Shown one piece after another: positions 34,620 to 43,313 of a stretch of 64,000 nucleotides of DNA. This DNA comes from JBBDWK01 sp040902885. GTDB lineage: Bacteria > Acidobacteriota > Terriglobia > Bryobacterales > Bryobacteraceae. The notes below the pieces were generated by a model. It searched no databases. It was not told the origin of the DNA and saw only the letters and a list, made by a program, of their open reading frames with translations. A program made the position numbers and the translations under genes. How positions within the stretch are numbered: the stretch's first letter is position 1; each line of letters opens with the position of its first letter. Where the stretch lies: positions 7,401 through 71,400 of the forward strand of contig JBBDWK010000102.1 in assembly GCA_040902885.1 (NCBI GenBank), written 5' to 3'.

Positions 34620-36254
34620 GTGAAACAGAAGCTGCCCACTCGCCGGATGCGCGAGCACCCGGATCTCGAACAACTCAAGCGACAAGCGAAACAGTTGCTC
34701 AAGGCTTTCAAAGCGGGCGATTCAGCGGCCATCAGCGAAGTCAACGCACATTACGACAGCGCGCAACCCGCAAGCTTTGCCTTGCACGATGCGCAACTGG
34801 TGATCGCGCGGAGCTACGGGTTCGATAGCTGGCCCAAACTGAAGGCGTACGTTGATGGCGTAACCATCAGGCTATTGGTGGAAGCCGTGCGCACCGGCCA
34901 CATCGAGCGCGTGCAAATGATGCTGAAGGCGCGGCCCGAGCTTGCCGACATGACCGTCTCATACGGTGACGAACACCGTGCGATCCACTACGCCGTGATC
35001 GACCGCCGCCCGGAGATTGCGCGATTGCTCATGCGGAACGGCGCAAACGCGCGGGCGGGTATCCATCCACATCGCGATGCCACGTCCGCGTGGACCTTGG
35101 CCCGGGAGCGCGGCTACGAGGAGATTGTCGCGATCATCGAGGAGGAAGAGCAACGAAGAGCGAAACCCGAGCCCCATCTTCCGACGGATCCGCCGCCCGA
35201 GCCGCGGGATGAGCCCGACCGTGTGGCTGTCGCGAACGGTGATTTCGAGTGGCTGCGCGCCCGTCTTGCGGAAGGCAAGCTCACGAATGACGTTCGCTGG
35301 GACGGCGGCGGCCTCCTTACTGTCGCAGTGCGGAGCAATCGTATCGACGTGCTCGAGTTTCTGCTCGAGTGCGGTTTTGATCCCGACGAGCGGGTCTCGT
35401 ACGGTGAAGGAGACTGGGTCGCGTACTCGCAAGGTTATCCACTGTGGTATGCCGCGGCCTTGGGACGGCCTGAGATGGCGAAGTTGCTGCTTGATCGCGG
35501 CGCAAACCCGAATGTGCATGTCGACTCCAGCGGGTCGGCTGTGTACAGTGCGTACAGCCATAAGCAGTGGCAAATGGTAGAGTTGCTGCGCGAGCGTGGG
35601 GGTATTGTGACGGCCGATATCGCTGCCACCTATCGGGAAACTGACCTTGTGCGGCAGATGCTGCTCGACGGTGAGCGCGGCGTCTTGCCGCATAGCGGCA
35701 GGCCATCCGACAAGCCGCTTGCGGAAGAGTTGCTCCTCTCCGGCGCGGGCGCGGGCGCCACCGAGATCGTTCGTATGTCGCTGGAGCGCATCGACTGGGC
35801 CCGCGATGACGCACGCTGGTTCCGTATGCTTGCGTCGCCGTTGTCCTTCTGGCATCACATTCCATGGCTGTACGCGGGCAACAAGGACTTCGACCGGGAG
35901 GGTTACCTGGAGTGTTTCCGTCTCATTCTGAACGCGGGCGATGTCAACGTCGCCGGTGGATTCGGGCGGACTATCCTGCACGAGGTTGCGGCGATGGGCG
36001 ATTGGATCACCGAAGCCGAAGTTGCAGCCTTTGGCCGTGCGGCGCTCGAGGCCGGCGCGCGCATGGACCGGCGCGACGAGATCCTGAGCAGCACTCCCCT
36101 CGGTTGGGCGTGCCGCTGGGGACGGGTCCGGCTTGTAAAGCTGCTAATTGAACACGGAGCGGACCCGGAGGAGAATGACGCCGAGCCATGGGCAGGCCCG
36201 CGCTCATGGGCGCTAAAAATGGGTCACCACGAAATTGTACAGGCGCTCAGCTAA
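34620..36254 (+). CDS. Ankyrin-repeat protein
   Basis: 544 aa from GTG 34620, chosen because AAAGGAG lies 5 bases upstream and the product then begins KQKLPTRRMREHPDLEQLKRQAKQLL, typical of acidobacterial ankyrin proteins. An N-terminal helical module (to about residue 75, ending RSYGFDSWPKLKAYVDG) is followed by ankyrin-like repeats, e.g. HRAIHYAVIDRRPEIARLLMRNGANARAG, GGGLLTVAVRSNRIDVLEFLLECGFDP, YAAALGRPEMAKLLLDRGANPNVH and TPLGWACRWGRVRLVKLLIEHGADPEEND. No signal peptide. Probably a cytoplasmic protein-binding scaffold. An inverted 21-bp repeat flanks it. Confidence 0.88.
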   Translation: MKQKLPTRRMREHPDLEQLKRQAKQLLKAFKAGDSAAISEVNAHYDSAQPASFALHDAQLVIARSYGFDSWPKLKAYVDGVTIRLLVEAVRTGHIERVQMMLKARPELADMTVSYGDEHRAIHYAVIDRRPEIARLLMRNGANARAGIHPHRDATSAWTLARERGYEEIVAIIEEEEQRRAKPEPHLPTDPPPEPRDEPDRVAVANGDFEWLRARLAEGKLTNDVRWDGGGLLTVAVRSNRIDVLEFLLECGFDPDERVSYGEGDWVAYSQGYPLWYAAALGRPEMAKLLLDRGANPNVHVDSSGSAVYSAYSHKQWQMVELLRERGGIVTADIAATYRETDLVRQMLLDGERGVLPHSGRPSDKPLAEELLLSGAGAGATEIVRMSLERIDWARDDARWFRMLASPLSFWHHIPWLYAGNKDFDREGYLECFRLILNAGDVNVAGGFGRTILHEVAAMGDWITEAEVAAFGRAALEAGARMDRRDEILSSTPLGWACRWGRVRLVKLLIEHGADPEENDAEPWAGPRSWALKMGHHEIVQALS

Positions 36255-36652
36255 CGACCAGTGTCGCTCGATTCGAGCCTGCGCTTGCCGGATCTGATGT
36301 GAATCGATACCGGCTTACAGGCGACGCCTGTCCGGATCGCCGATTCGGAGGCAATTCGCCTGACGGTTTATCGCCATGTCCGACTCCGGCAGGCAGCGGT
36401 TCCGAGCAACGATGGATCCTCGCTTGTCGCCCGGCGTTTACAGATAGCGCTTGAAAGACGGCGCCATCGGAAACCGACCCTTTTGGGCCGAGCAACGCCC
36501 ACGACTGACATTCGCGCGCCGGAACTCGTCGCCACTGCGAACCAGATGGTCTAGCTCTGTCATGCAGGCGGTCCGGGCGGCCTGAGAGGCTGCCGCAGCC
36601 CGAGGGCCTGCCCCACAAATCTAACCCTGCCCCAATTCGCTATTCTGGCTGA
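36255..36652. other. Non-coding stretch between ankyrin and GDPD genes
   Basis: About 400 bases with no supported gene. It contains a short perfect palindrome ACAGGCG-A-CGCCTGT (36317-36331) and the right copy of the 21-bp inverted repeat (36601-36621). Short ORFs here show no family features. Confidence 0.55.
36601..36621 (-). repeat. Right copy of the inverted 21-bp repeat
   Basis: Exact reverse complement of 34110-34130. The outer ends of the two copies are 2512 bases apart and enclose only the ankyrin gene and its flanks. Confidence 0.75.
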
Positions 36653-37492
36653 GTGATCTTCATGCTCTTATTGGCCGCGTTCGCCTCCAACTGCGACGCG
36701 GCGTCGCGCATCCTGGTGCACGGGCACCGTGGCGCGCGCGCCGTTCTCCCGGAAAACACCATCCCCGCGTTCGAACATGCGATAGAGGCCGGCGCCGATT
36801 TGATAGAACTCGACGTTTTGGTGACCAAAGACGACGTGCCGGTAGTTGTTCACGATCCTACCTTGAACCCACTCATCTGCAAAGGGCCGGTATCCGGCAG
36901 CCCCTCGATTCGATCGCTCACCCTCGCCGAGCTACGGCAGTGGGACTGCGGCTCGCTCCGCAATCCCAACTTTCCCCGCCAGACGCCCGTTCCCGGCACG
37001 CGCATTCCGACGCTGGACGAGGTATTCGCGCTCGCCGAACGCGGCAATTTTCAATTCAACGTGGAACTCAAGCTTTTCGCGAAACAGCCGGAGTACACGC
37101 CTTCGCCGGAAAAATTCGCGGAATTGGTGCTTGCCGCCATCCGTCGGCGGGGACTCGAAAAGCGCGTGGTCGTGCAGTCCTTCGACTTCCGCCCGCTGCA
37201 CGTCATGAAGCGCCTGGCTCCCGAGATTCCGCTCGCGGCTTTGGACAGCTCGGGGAAGGAAGACTTCGTGGCCACGGCCGGGCGCGCCGGCGCCAAGACC
37301 ATTGCGCCCGAGCTGCGGTTGGTGACGCCAGAGAAAGTGAAGCAGGCCCACGAAGCCGGGCTTCAGGTGGTCCCATGGACCGCCAGCACGAAAGAAGAAT
37401 GGGACCGGCTGATCGGCGCTGGCGTGGATGCCATCATCACCGACGACCCCGCGGGACTGATCGCCCATCTGAAAAGCCGCAAGCTGCGGTGA
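36653..37492 (+). CDS. Glycerophosphodiester phosphodiesterase, secreted
   Basis: 279 aa from GTG 36653 (ATG 36662 is also possible). Signal peptide FMLLLAAFASNCDA. GDPD catalytic set: HGHRGARAVLPENTIPAFEHAIEAGADLIELDVLVTKDDVPVVVHD (HR, E-N, E-x-D, H). Later blocks VVVQSFDFRPLHVMKRL and VVPWTASTKEEWDRLIGAGVDAIITDDPAGL complete the TIM barrel. Hydrolyses glycerophosphodiesters to glycerol-3-phosphate in the periplasm, a phosphate or phospholipid scavenging role. Convergent with the Hsp70 gene (3-base gap). Confidence 0.92.
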   Translation: MIFMLLLAAFASNCDAASRILVHGHRGARAVLPENTIPAFEHAIEAGADLIELDVLVTKDDVPVVVHDPTLNPLICKGPVSGSPSIRSLTLAELRQWDCGSLRNPNFPRQTPVPGTRIPTLDEVFALAERGNFQFNVELKLFAKQPEYTPSPEKFAELVLAAIRRRGLEKRVVVQSFDFRPLHVMKRLAPEIPLAALDSSGKEDFVATAGRAGAKTIAPELRLVTPEKVKQAHEAGLQVVPWTASTKEEWDRLIGAGVDAIITDDPAGLIAHLKSRKLR

Positions 37493-37495
37493 CGC

Positions 37496-40162
37496 TCAGG
37501 ATTCCGCCCGCGGATGCAGCACCAGGCCGGACGGCAGCTCCTCGCCGAAGATTCTGCCCAGCGCGCTCTCGTCGCGATCCTCTTCGCCCTCGACTACCGC
37601 CAGCAGGCGCTCGGCATTGGGCAGGGCTTCGAGCTTCCGCCGAACGCTGTCGCGCAATGCCGTTGGCAGATCGCGCGCGGGATCGCCTGCGGTGCGGGCC
37701 ATTGCGGCCAGCGCTTCGCCCGCATTCGGCGCCTTCAGCAGAGCGTCTACCCAGCGCCCTACAGTCGAAGGAGGCAGCACTTGGTTCACTGGCCCATAGA
37801 ACAACTGCCTGGCGCCCAGACGCGAGAGGCACCACAGGTCCGTATCGCGGAACGAAGCGGCCGCTTTGCCCGCGCGAATCAGCGCCTCTCCCAGTTCGGT
37901 CTTGGTTTGAATGGGCAGCAATTCCAGTGCGGCGGCCGTACGCCACATCTCGCGCAGCAGGCTGCTGTTCAGGCGCATCTTCTTTTGCCCGCGCGGCATC
38001 AGCGCCGGCGCGAGCCGCTGGTAGAGGTCAACCTGCTGGTTGCGGTTCAGTCCACCCGCTATCCGTCCCCAGAAAATCCACCAGTCGATCTCGCACTGCA
38101 CCTGGCTCGAATGCTGCAATCCGGCGGCGTATACGCGGCGCGCCTGCTCCACGCGCAGCTCGTCGCCGGGGTAGCCGAAGCCCGGGCGCAGACAGAAGCC
38201 GCAGAGGTTGAGCCATCGGGCTTCGAACGCCGCACTCTTCTTGCGCCCGTCCACGCGTTCCAGAAAGACATCCGCCAGCCGGCGGATGGTCTCGAGCGGC
38301 CAGGAATTTCTTCCCAGTCCGAGCGTCTGTTCGAGCTTCGAAGGCAGCTCCTCTGGAGCAACAGGCGCCGCAGCAGTGGTCGAGAATACCGCGCGGACCA
38401 GATCCAGCGCCTTCGCACCCGCCTCCTCGCTCACCACGGCGACGGGTTTGCGAGCCGCCGGCTGGACGCTTTTCCGCAACTGGAATTGCAGACGCCAGCG
38501 GTTGTCGCTCACCTTGGAATCGCACCAGATCTCAACCGTCCCCACTTCCGTCAGGCGGACGCCCATCTTCACCGGCACCAGCCGCTCGCCCGTTGGCTTC
38601 CCAAAGCGGATCAGCGCCTGGAGCGGCGCATGAACGTGCAGATTTTCATCGCCGGGCGAAAACTCCACCACGTCGCCTAACTGATCTTCGGTCCGGACCA
38701 GTGAGCTGTAGAGGCGGAAGGACACCGGCCGGTTGGCGACGAGCTGCAAGTCGCCGCGATCGAGCTCGAGTGTGGTCCCTTCCTCCGAACCGCGCGGCAC
38801 CAGGCAGACTGTCGTCAGCTTGTCTTCTGCGGGTTCGCCGATCCCGATGTAATACGCGCGCGGCAGACCCCCGCGCACCAGAATTCCCGCGCCGGTCGAA
38901 CGCACGTAGGAGTAGTAGGCCGCTCCCGTCGCCACCGCGAGATCGAGATCGCGATTCGAGAAGATGACCGGACGCCTTCCGTACCAGTTCTGGAGCACGT
39001 CCGCCACGCGCTCGCGGCAAATCTCCGGAATGAAAAAGCCGCCGTTGAACAGCACGGCGTCGGGAACCTGGTTTGCGCTCTCCAGAAACACGTTCAGGTG
39101 TTTCGAGATGGCCGGGTCGGAAACATACGGCAAGCCCAGCTCGCGGAACAGGCTGCGCTTCTCTTCCCTGGGCGGATCGCCGCGCTTCGACAAGGGCAGG
39201 AAGCCTTCCAGCGTCAGCTCCAGCGCCTCTGAGCGAAGCAGCTCCGTCTTCAGGGCGCCGCCCACAATCGCCGCGCCCCCGCCAAGAACCGTAATCTCCA
39301 CCCGTTCCAGCTTCGGATCGCAGAGCAGCCGTTCCTTGGCCGTCGAGCATTGCCGCCGCAAAGCGCTCCGCTGCCGGATGCTGAGCTGCTTGCCCAGCTT
39401 GGCTTCCACCAGCCACGCCAGCGTCAGGTCGAGGTTGTCGCCGCCGAGCAGCAGATGTTTGCCGACAGCGGTGCGCGTGAACTCGATGCGGTCATGCTCG
39501 CGCCCCACCCGGATCAAACTGAAATCGCTCGTGCCTCCGCCGACATCGCAGACCAGCACAATCTGGCCGTCGAACAGCAGCTTCCGCGATGCCGAAAGAT
39601 TGTTGGCAATCCACGAATAGAAGGCTGCCGCGGGTTCTTCAAGCAGCGTCAGCTTCGGGAGCCCCGCCTGCTCCGCCGCGGCTACCGTTAACTCCCGCCC
39701 TTCTTCGTCGAACGAGGCCGGGACCGTCAGGACAATCTCCTGCTCGGCCAGGTCGCCCGCGCCGACGGGCGGCGCTGCGTCCCAGGCTTCGCGGAATTTC
39801 GCGAGGAACCGCGCCGAGACCTCGACGGGCGAGAGCACGCGCCCACCCTCCTGAGCTTCCCACGGAAGAATTTTGGCGGTGCGGTCGACTTCGGAATTCG
39901 AAAGCCAGCTCTTTGCCGAATGGATCAGGCGCGTGGGCACCAGCGCGCCCTGCTCTCGCGCGTGTACTCCAACCGGCTGCCCTTCATCCAGAAACAGGAA
40001 CGAAGGCAGCGTGCGGCTCGGCTCCACGCGTCCCTGCGCGACAAGCTGGGGGACTTCGAAGATGTGGATGGGCGGAAAATCCAGCTCGTCCGCCTCGCGC
40101 GGGTCGATCCACGCCAGAGCCGAATTGGTCGTGCCCAGGTCGATGCCAACTTTGACGCTCAT
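37496..40162 (-). CDS. Hsp70-family protein with long C-terminal extension
   Basis: 888 aa from ATG 40162, which overlaps the upstream Hsp70 stop by 4 bases (ATGA). ASKHA ATPase domain: VGIDLGTTNSALAW, VLVCDVGGGTSDFSLIRV, AVLFNGGFFIPEICRERVADVL (adenosine motif with FNGG in place of DnaK's GGSSR). A beta-rich part follows, then about 300 mostly helical residues with no counterpart in DnaK (EARWLNLCGFCLRPGFGYPGDELRVEQARRVYAAGL, WWIFWGRIAGGLNRNQQ), probably the DUF3731 region. No J-protein or GrpE gene is beside it. Client unknown. Confidence 0.9.
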   Translation of the reverse strand: MSVKVGIDLGTTNSALAWIDPREADELDFPPIHIFEVPQLVAQGRVEPSRTLPSFLFLDEGQPVGVHAREQGALVPTRLIHSAKSWLSNSEVDRTAKILPWEAQEGGRVLSPVEVSARFLAKFREAWDAAPPVGAGDLAEQEIVLTVPASFDEEGRELTVAAAEQAGLPKLTLLEEPAAAFYSWIANNLSASRKLLFDGQIVLVCDVGGGTSDFSLIRVGREHDRIEFTRTAVGKHLLLGGDNLDLTLAWLVEAKLGKQLSIRQRSALRRQCSTAKERLLCDPKLERVEITVLGGGAAIVGGALKTELLRSEALELTLEGFLPLSKRGDPPREEKRSLFRELGLPYVSDPAISKHLNVFLESANQVPDAVLFNGGFFIPEICRERVADVLQNWYGRRPVIFSNRDLDLAVATGAAYYSYVRSTGAGILVRGGLPRAYYIGIGEPAEDKLTTVCLVPRGSEEGTTLELDRGDLQLVANRPVSFRLYSSLVRTEDQLGDVVEFSPGDENLHVHAPLQALIRFGKPTGERLVPVKMGVRLTEVGTVEIWCDSKVSDNRWRLQFQLRKSVQPAARKPVAVVSEEAGAKALDLVRAVFSTTAAAPVAPEELPSKLEQTLGLGRNSWPLETIRRLADVFLERVDGRKKSAAFEARWLNLCGFCLRPGFGYPGDELRVEQARRVYAAGLQHSSQVQCEIDWWIFWGRIAGGLNRNQQVDLYQRLAPALMPRGQKKMRLNSSLLREMWRTAAALELLPIQTKTELGEALIRAGKAAASFRDTDLWCLSRLGARQLFYGPVNQVLPPSTVGRWVDALLKAPNAGEALAAMARTAGDPARDLPTALRDSVRRKLEALPNAERLLAVVEGEEDRDESALGRIFGEELPSGLVLHPRAES

Positions 40163-41955
40163 TGAGTAACACGTTCGCGCACGTTGAATTCGAGCTTCCA
40201 CCGCCGCCCGTCGCGCGCCACACACCACAACTGCAGTACGCCCGTCTCGGTCACTTTGGCCTGAAAGGCTACCGGAACGACGCCGCCTTCTTTGTCCTCG
40301 GCGGACTTCAGGTTGACCTCCATGGGGGTGATTTCTTCCAACCGGTCGTCAATCTCTTCGAGCAGCTCCCCGGGCGCGTCGTCGCGGCGGGTGGTTGAGG
40401 AGAAGAAGCGAAACTCGGCCGGCTCGCCGACCACCAGCCCGAACTCCTGCCCGGGAATTCCTACCTCGCTGCCTTCTTCGAGGCCGAAGGGGACCACGGT
40501 CAGCGCTTTCAGCGGAGCGGGCATTCCGGGTATGGCGGGCATGGCGCTTTCAATTCCCACGTAGTACGTTCGCGGCACGCCGCCCCGGATGCGGACGCCG
40601 CGTCCGCGCCTTGCCGAGCCGTAGTAGACGGCGCCGCGCGATACGGCGTGCATCAGGTCTTCACCGGTCAAAGCCTGAATTGCGGGCTTGCCTTCCTCCT
40701 CCAGCCAGCGGTTCAGCACGCTCAAAATCCTGTCGCGCACCAGGTCCGCGTTCAAGACGCCGCCGTTGAACAGGACGTGCGTGGGGCCGAGGAATTCGCC
40801 GCCGCCCCGCCGCAGAAATCGGGCCAGGTGGCGCGTCACCGCCGGGTCCGCGGCATAGGGCAGGCCAATCTCCTGCACCGCCGTGCGGCGCTTCGCCTGC
40901 GGCATCTCCGTACTTCCGGTGCTGGGAAAAAAGCCTTCCTCAAGGACCGTATGGATGTGTTCGCGAGTGAGCGAGGCTTTGATTGTTCCGCCCACGAGGC
41001 CGGTTCCCTTGCCCAGAATGGTCACGGGCTCTTTCTGAGACTTCGCGGCCGGGTCAAGCAGCTTTTCCTTCGCCACGCGGCAGTTGTGCCATAGCGCGTG
41101 GAGTTGCAGGGCGTCCAGCTTGACGCTCTTCCCGGCCAGCTCGGCTTCAATGGTTCGCGCCAGCGCCAAATCCATGTTGTCGCCGCCCAGCAGGATATGC
41201 TCGCCCACGGCAATCCGCTCGAGCGCCAGCTCGCCGGCGTGTTCCTTCACCGCGATCAGGGTAAAGTCGGTGGTTCCGCCGCCGATATCCACCACTAAGA
41301 TCAGGTCTCCGAGCTGCACCCGGTCGCGCCAATCCGGGTGACGCTCAATCCAGGCGTAAAAGGCGGCTTGCGGCTCTTCGAGCAGGGTCACGTTCCGATA
41401 GCCCGCCTGCTCGGCCGCCGTCGCGGTCAGCTCGCGCGCTACTTCGTCGAACGATGCGGGCACAGTGACCAGAAGGTGCTGCTGCTCCATGGGAGCGTCG
41501 GGGAACCGGTGGTTCCACCCGCTGCGCAAGTGCTCCAAATACCGGCGCGAGGCCTCCACGGGAGAGATTCTCGGCACTCCTTCGGGCGCACGGAAGGGAA
41601 GCAGCGGTGCGGTGCGGTCCACTCCGGCGTGAGAGAGCCAGGACTTGGCCGAGGAAACCAGCCGGCCGGCATTCTCCACGCCCCGCTTCTGCGCCAACTG
41701 GCCCACCACCTCGGACGGGTCGGCATCCCACGGAAGCGCCAGGGAGCCGGACGGAAAATCCGAAGTTCCGGGGATATAGAGAAATGACGGCAGCAGGTTC
41801 GGCTCGCGGACTTCGCCCGGATTTGCCAGTTGAGGAATGGGAAGCAGCTCAACCGGCGGCGATGGCGAGCTGCCGCTGCCGCTTTCGATTCGCGAGTAGG
41901 AAAGGGACGAGTTGGTTGTTCCTAAGTCGATGCCGATTACGTATTGCGGTTCCAA
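40159..41955 (-). CDS. Hsp70-family protein (shorter paralogue)
   Basis: 598 aa from ATG 41955. Same ATPase motifs as the downstream paralogue: VIGIDLGTTNSSLSY, LILVVDIGGGTTDFTLIAV, HVLFNGGVLNADLVRDRIL. About 150 residues follow the ATPase domain (GVRIRGGVPRTYYVGIE ... WKLEFNVRERVTQ), a short beta-rich substrate-domain-like part without DnaK's helical lid. It starts 6 bases after the DUF2760 stop and overlaps the second Hsp70 gene, so the three are one operon. Confidence 0.9.
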   Translation of the reverse strand: MEPQYVIGIDLGTTNSSLSYSRIESGSGSSPSPPVELLPIPQLANPGEVREPNLLPSFLYIPGTSDFPSGSLALPWDADPSEVVGQLAQKRGVENAGRLVSSAKSWLSHAGVDRTAPLLPFRAPEGVPRISPVEASRRYLEHLRSGWNHRFPDAPMEQQHLLVTVPASFDEVARELTATAAEQAGYRNVTLLEEPQAAFYAWIERHPDWRDRVQLGDLILVVDIGGGTTDFTLIAVKEHAGELALERIAVGEHILLGGDNMDLALARTIEAELAGKSVKLDALQLHALWHNCRVAKEKLLDPAAKSQKEPVTILGKGTGLVGGTIKASLTREHIHTVLEEGFFPSTGSTEMPQAKRRTAVQEIGLPYAADPAVTRHLARFLRRGGGEFLGPTHVLFNGGVLNADLVRDRILSVLNRWLEEEGKPAIQALTGEDLMHAVSRGAVYYGSARRGRGVRIRGGVPRTYYVGIESAMPAIPGMPAPLKALTVVPFGLEEGSEVGIPGQEFGLVVGEPAEFRFFSSTTRRDDAPGELLEEIDDRLEEITPMEVNLKSAEDKEGGVVPVAFQAKVTETGVLQLWCVARDGRRWKLEFNVRERVTQ

Positions 41956-41961
41956 AATGTG

Positions 41962-42465
41962 TCACTCGACCTCTAGCTCTGCCGGGGCGATGATGCGGGC
42001 ATTCCGATTGGGAGGCATAGCGGGCAGATCCACCGTCTCGGCGCGCCAGCCCTTATGGCGCAGAACGCCGCCTGGCGGCGGCTGGGCGGGCACATTGCCA
42101 ATCCACTTGACGGCTTCCGCAGAAAGCGCCTCCGCTTTGGCGTACGTCCCTTCCACTGCATCGAGAACCGGCGAAAGACGGACATAGCGCGATAACGTCT
42201 CTCTGCACCCGTCGTGCACGCCCCGTACGGCAGCTCCCACCTGTTCATCGGAGTACGGAGCCAGGTCCTCCATCACGAAGTCCACGAGGCGGGCATCCCG
42301 TTGAAGAATGGACAGCATCTGGAGCGCGCCGTCCGAGGCGGAGAGAGCCGGCGGCGCCGGACGGGCGGCACGGGTGAAACCAAACTCCCGCGCCACATCT
42401 TCCGGCAACTGGCGCTTGAAGAGTATGGCGAAGAAGCAGCGAAAGGCGAAAACAAAGCGTGTCAA
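41962..42465 (-). CDS. DUF2760 protein
   Basis: 167 aa from TTG 42465, preferred because GGAG lies 7 bases upstream; the frame opens to TTG 42480. Residues 1-16 (TRFVFAFRCFFAILF) are a hydrophobic, probably membrane-associated helix. ALQMLSILQRDARLVDFVMEDLAPYSDEQVGAAVRGVHDGCRETL and the final GWRAETVDLPAMPPNRNARIIAPAELEVE are the DUF2760 core. The family is typically found next to Hsp70-like genes, as here; its role is unknown, perhaps membrane anchoring or a co-chaperone. Confidence 0.85.
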   Translation of the reverse strand: MTRFVFAFRCFFAILFKRQLPEDVAREFGFTRAARPAPPALSASDGALQMLSILQRDARLVDFVMEDLAPYSDEQVGAAVRGVHDGCRETLSRYVRLSPVLDAVEGTYAKAEALSAEAVKWIGNVPAQPPPGGVLRHKGWRAETVDLPAMPPNRNARIIAPAELEVE

Positions 42466-42551
42466 GGTGAATCTCCACAACGAGGCCGCAAGCTCTCAGA
42501 ATACCTAAAGGTCCGAGGGAAAGCAGCCGATATCGCTAATAGAGCTAATAG

Positions 42552-43274
42552 ATGAGCCAGTCGATCCGTACAGGCGCGCTCGCGATTCTCCTCGCTTTGC
42601 CGGTCTCTCCGTCCACAATTACGACGATCTCGAGCGACGAGATTTTCAGTACCCTCGATTTTGAGCAGGAGTTTGTAGGACACGCGCGGCGAGGCAACCT
42701 GAGGAAGTGGGGTGGGCGCGAAGTATTTGCAGGCACGGCCCTGAAGGGTGCCATTTCCAAGGCCAACTATGTCTGGTCTTCGGGTGTTCTCACTCCTTTC
42801 TCATTCACTTACGTGCCGGGCAGCGGCATCACGATGACCGTCGGTGGAACCGCTTCGGCGTTCTATAGCTGGACAGACAGCTTGGATCCGTCATCCACCC
42901 TGGCCATTCGCGCTTACGCCGCTAAAGATAGATTCGGCATCGATTTGACCAGCCTGTATCTATCGGGTTACGGTTCTCTGCCCGATTTAAGCGGCGACCG
43001 GGACGGCGATTATCTCCTGGTAAGCGACGCTATGCTGCACGACGGATTTACGCTGATGGGCAACTCCGTCATGACCTTCCCGCACCCCCGTAGAGGCCGC
43101 CCCAACAGTCTCTCTTATCGGATTCTCATTGGGAACGCCGTCGCGACTGGCGGCGAGGAGCCTCTGTCCGCGGTTCCCGAGCCGACGACAGCGATCATGA
43201 TGGGAGTGGGCTGCACGCTCCTCGTAGCCAGCCTCGTCTTTCGACGGTGGCGCACCGTGCCGCGCAAGAACTGA
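42552..43274 (+). CDS. PEP-CTERM protein, probable choice-of-anchor W type
   Basis: 240 aa. Signal peptide MSQSIRTGALAILLALPVSPS. The C-terminus is a PEP-CTERM sorting signal: VPEPTTAIMMGVGCTLLVASLVFRRWR (motif, helix, basic tail), recognised by an exosortase for surface attachment or release. The middle (NYVWSSGVLTPFSFTYVPGSGITMTVGGTAS ... DYLLVSDAMLHDGFTLMGNSVMTF) resembles the choice-of-anchor W domain. No exosortase is in the window. Confidence 0.82.
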   Translation: MSQSIRTGALAILLALPVSPSTITTISSDEIFSTLDFEQEFVGHARRGNLRKWGGREVFAGTALKGAISKANYVWSSGVLTPFSFTYVPGSGITMTVGGTASAFYSWTDSLDPSSTLAIRAYAAKDRFGIDLTSLYLSGYGSLPDLSGDRDGDYLLVSDAMLHDGFTLMGNSVMTFPHPRRGRPNSLSYRILIGNAVATGGEEPLSAVPEPTTAIMMGVGCTLLVASLVFRRWRTVPRKN

Positions 43275-43313
43275 TTCCGCCGGGCAGGCCTCCTGTGATA
43301 GTGTTCGTTTGGG

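Noticed and set aside
36247..36618. 123-aa minus-strand ORF after the ankyrin gene
   Set aside because: No domain, no ribosome-binding site, and it overlaps the 21-bp repeat; treated as non-coding.
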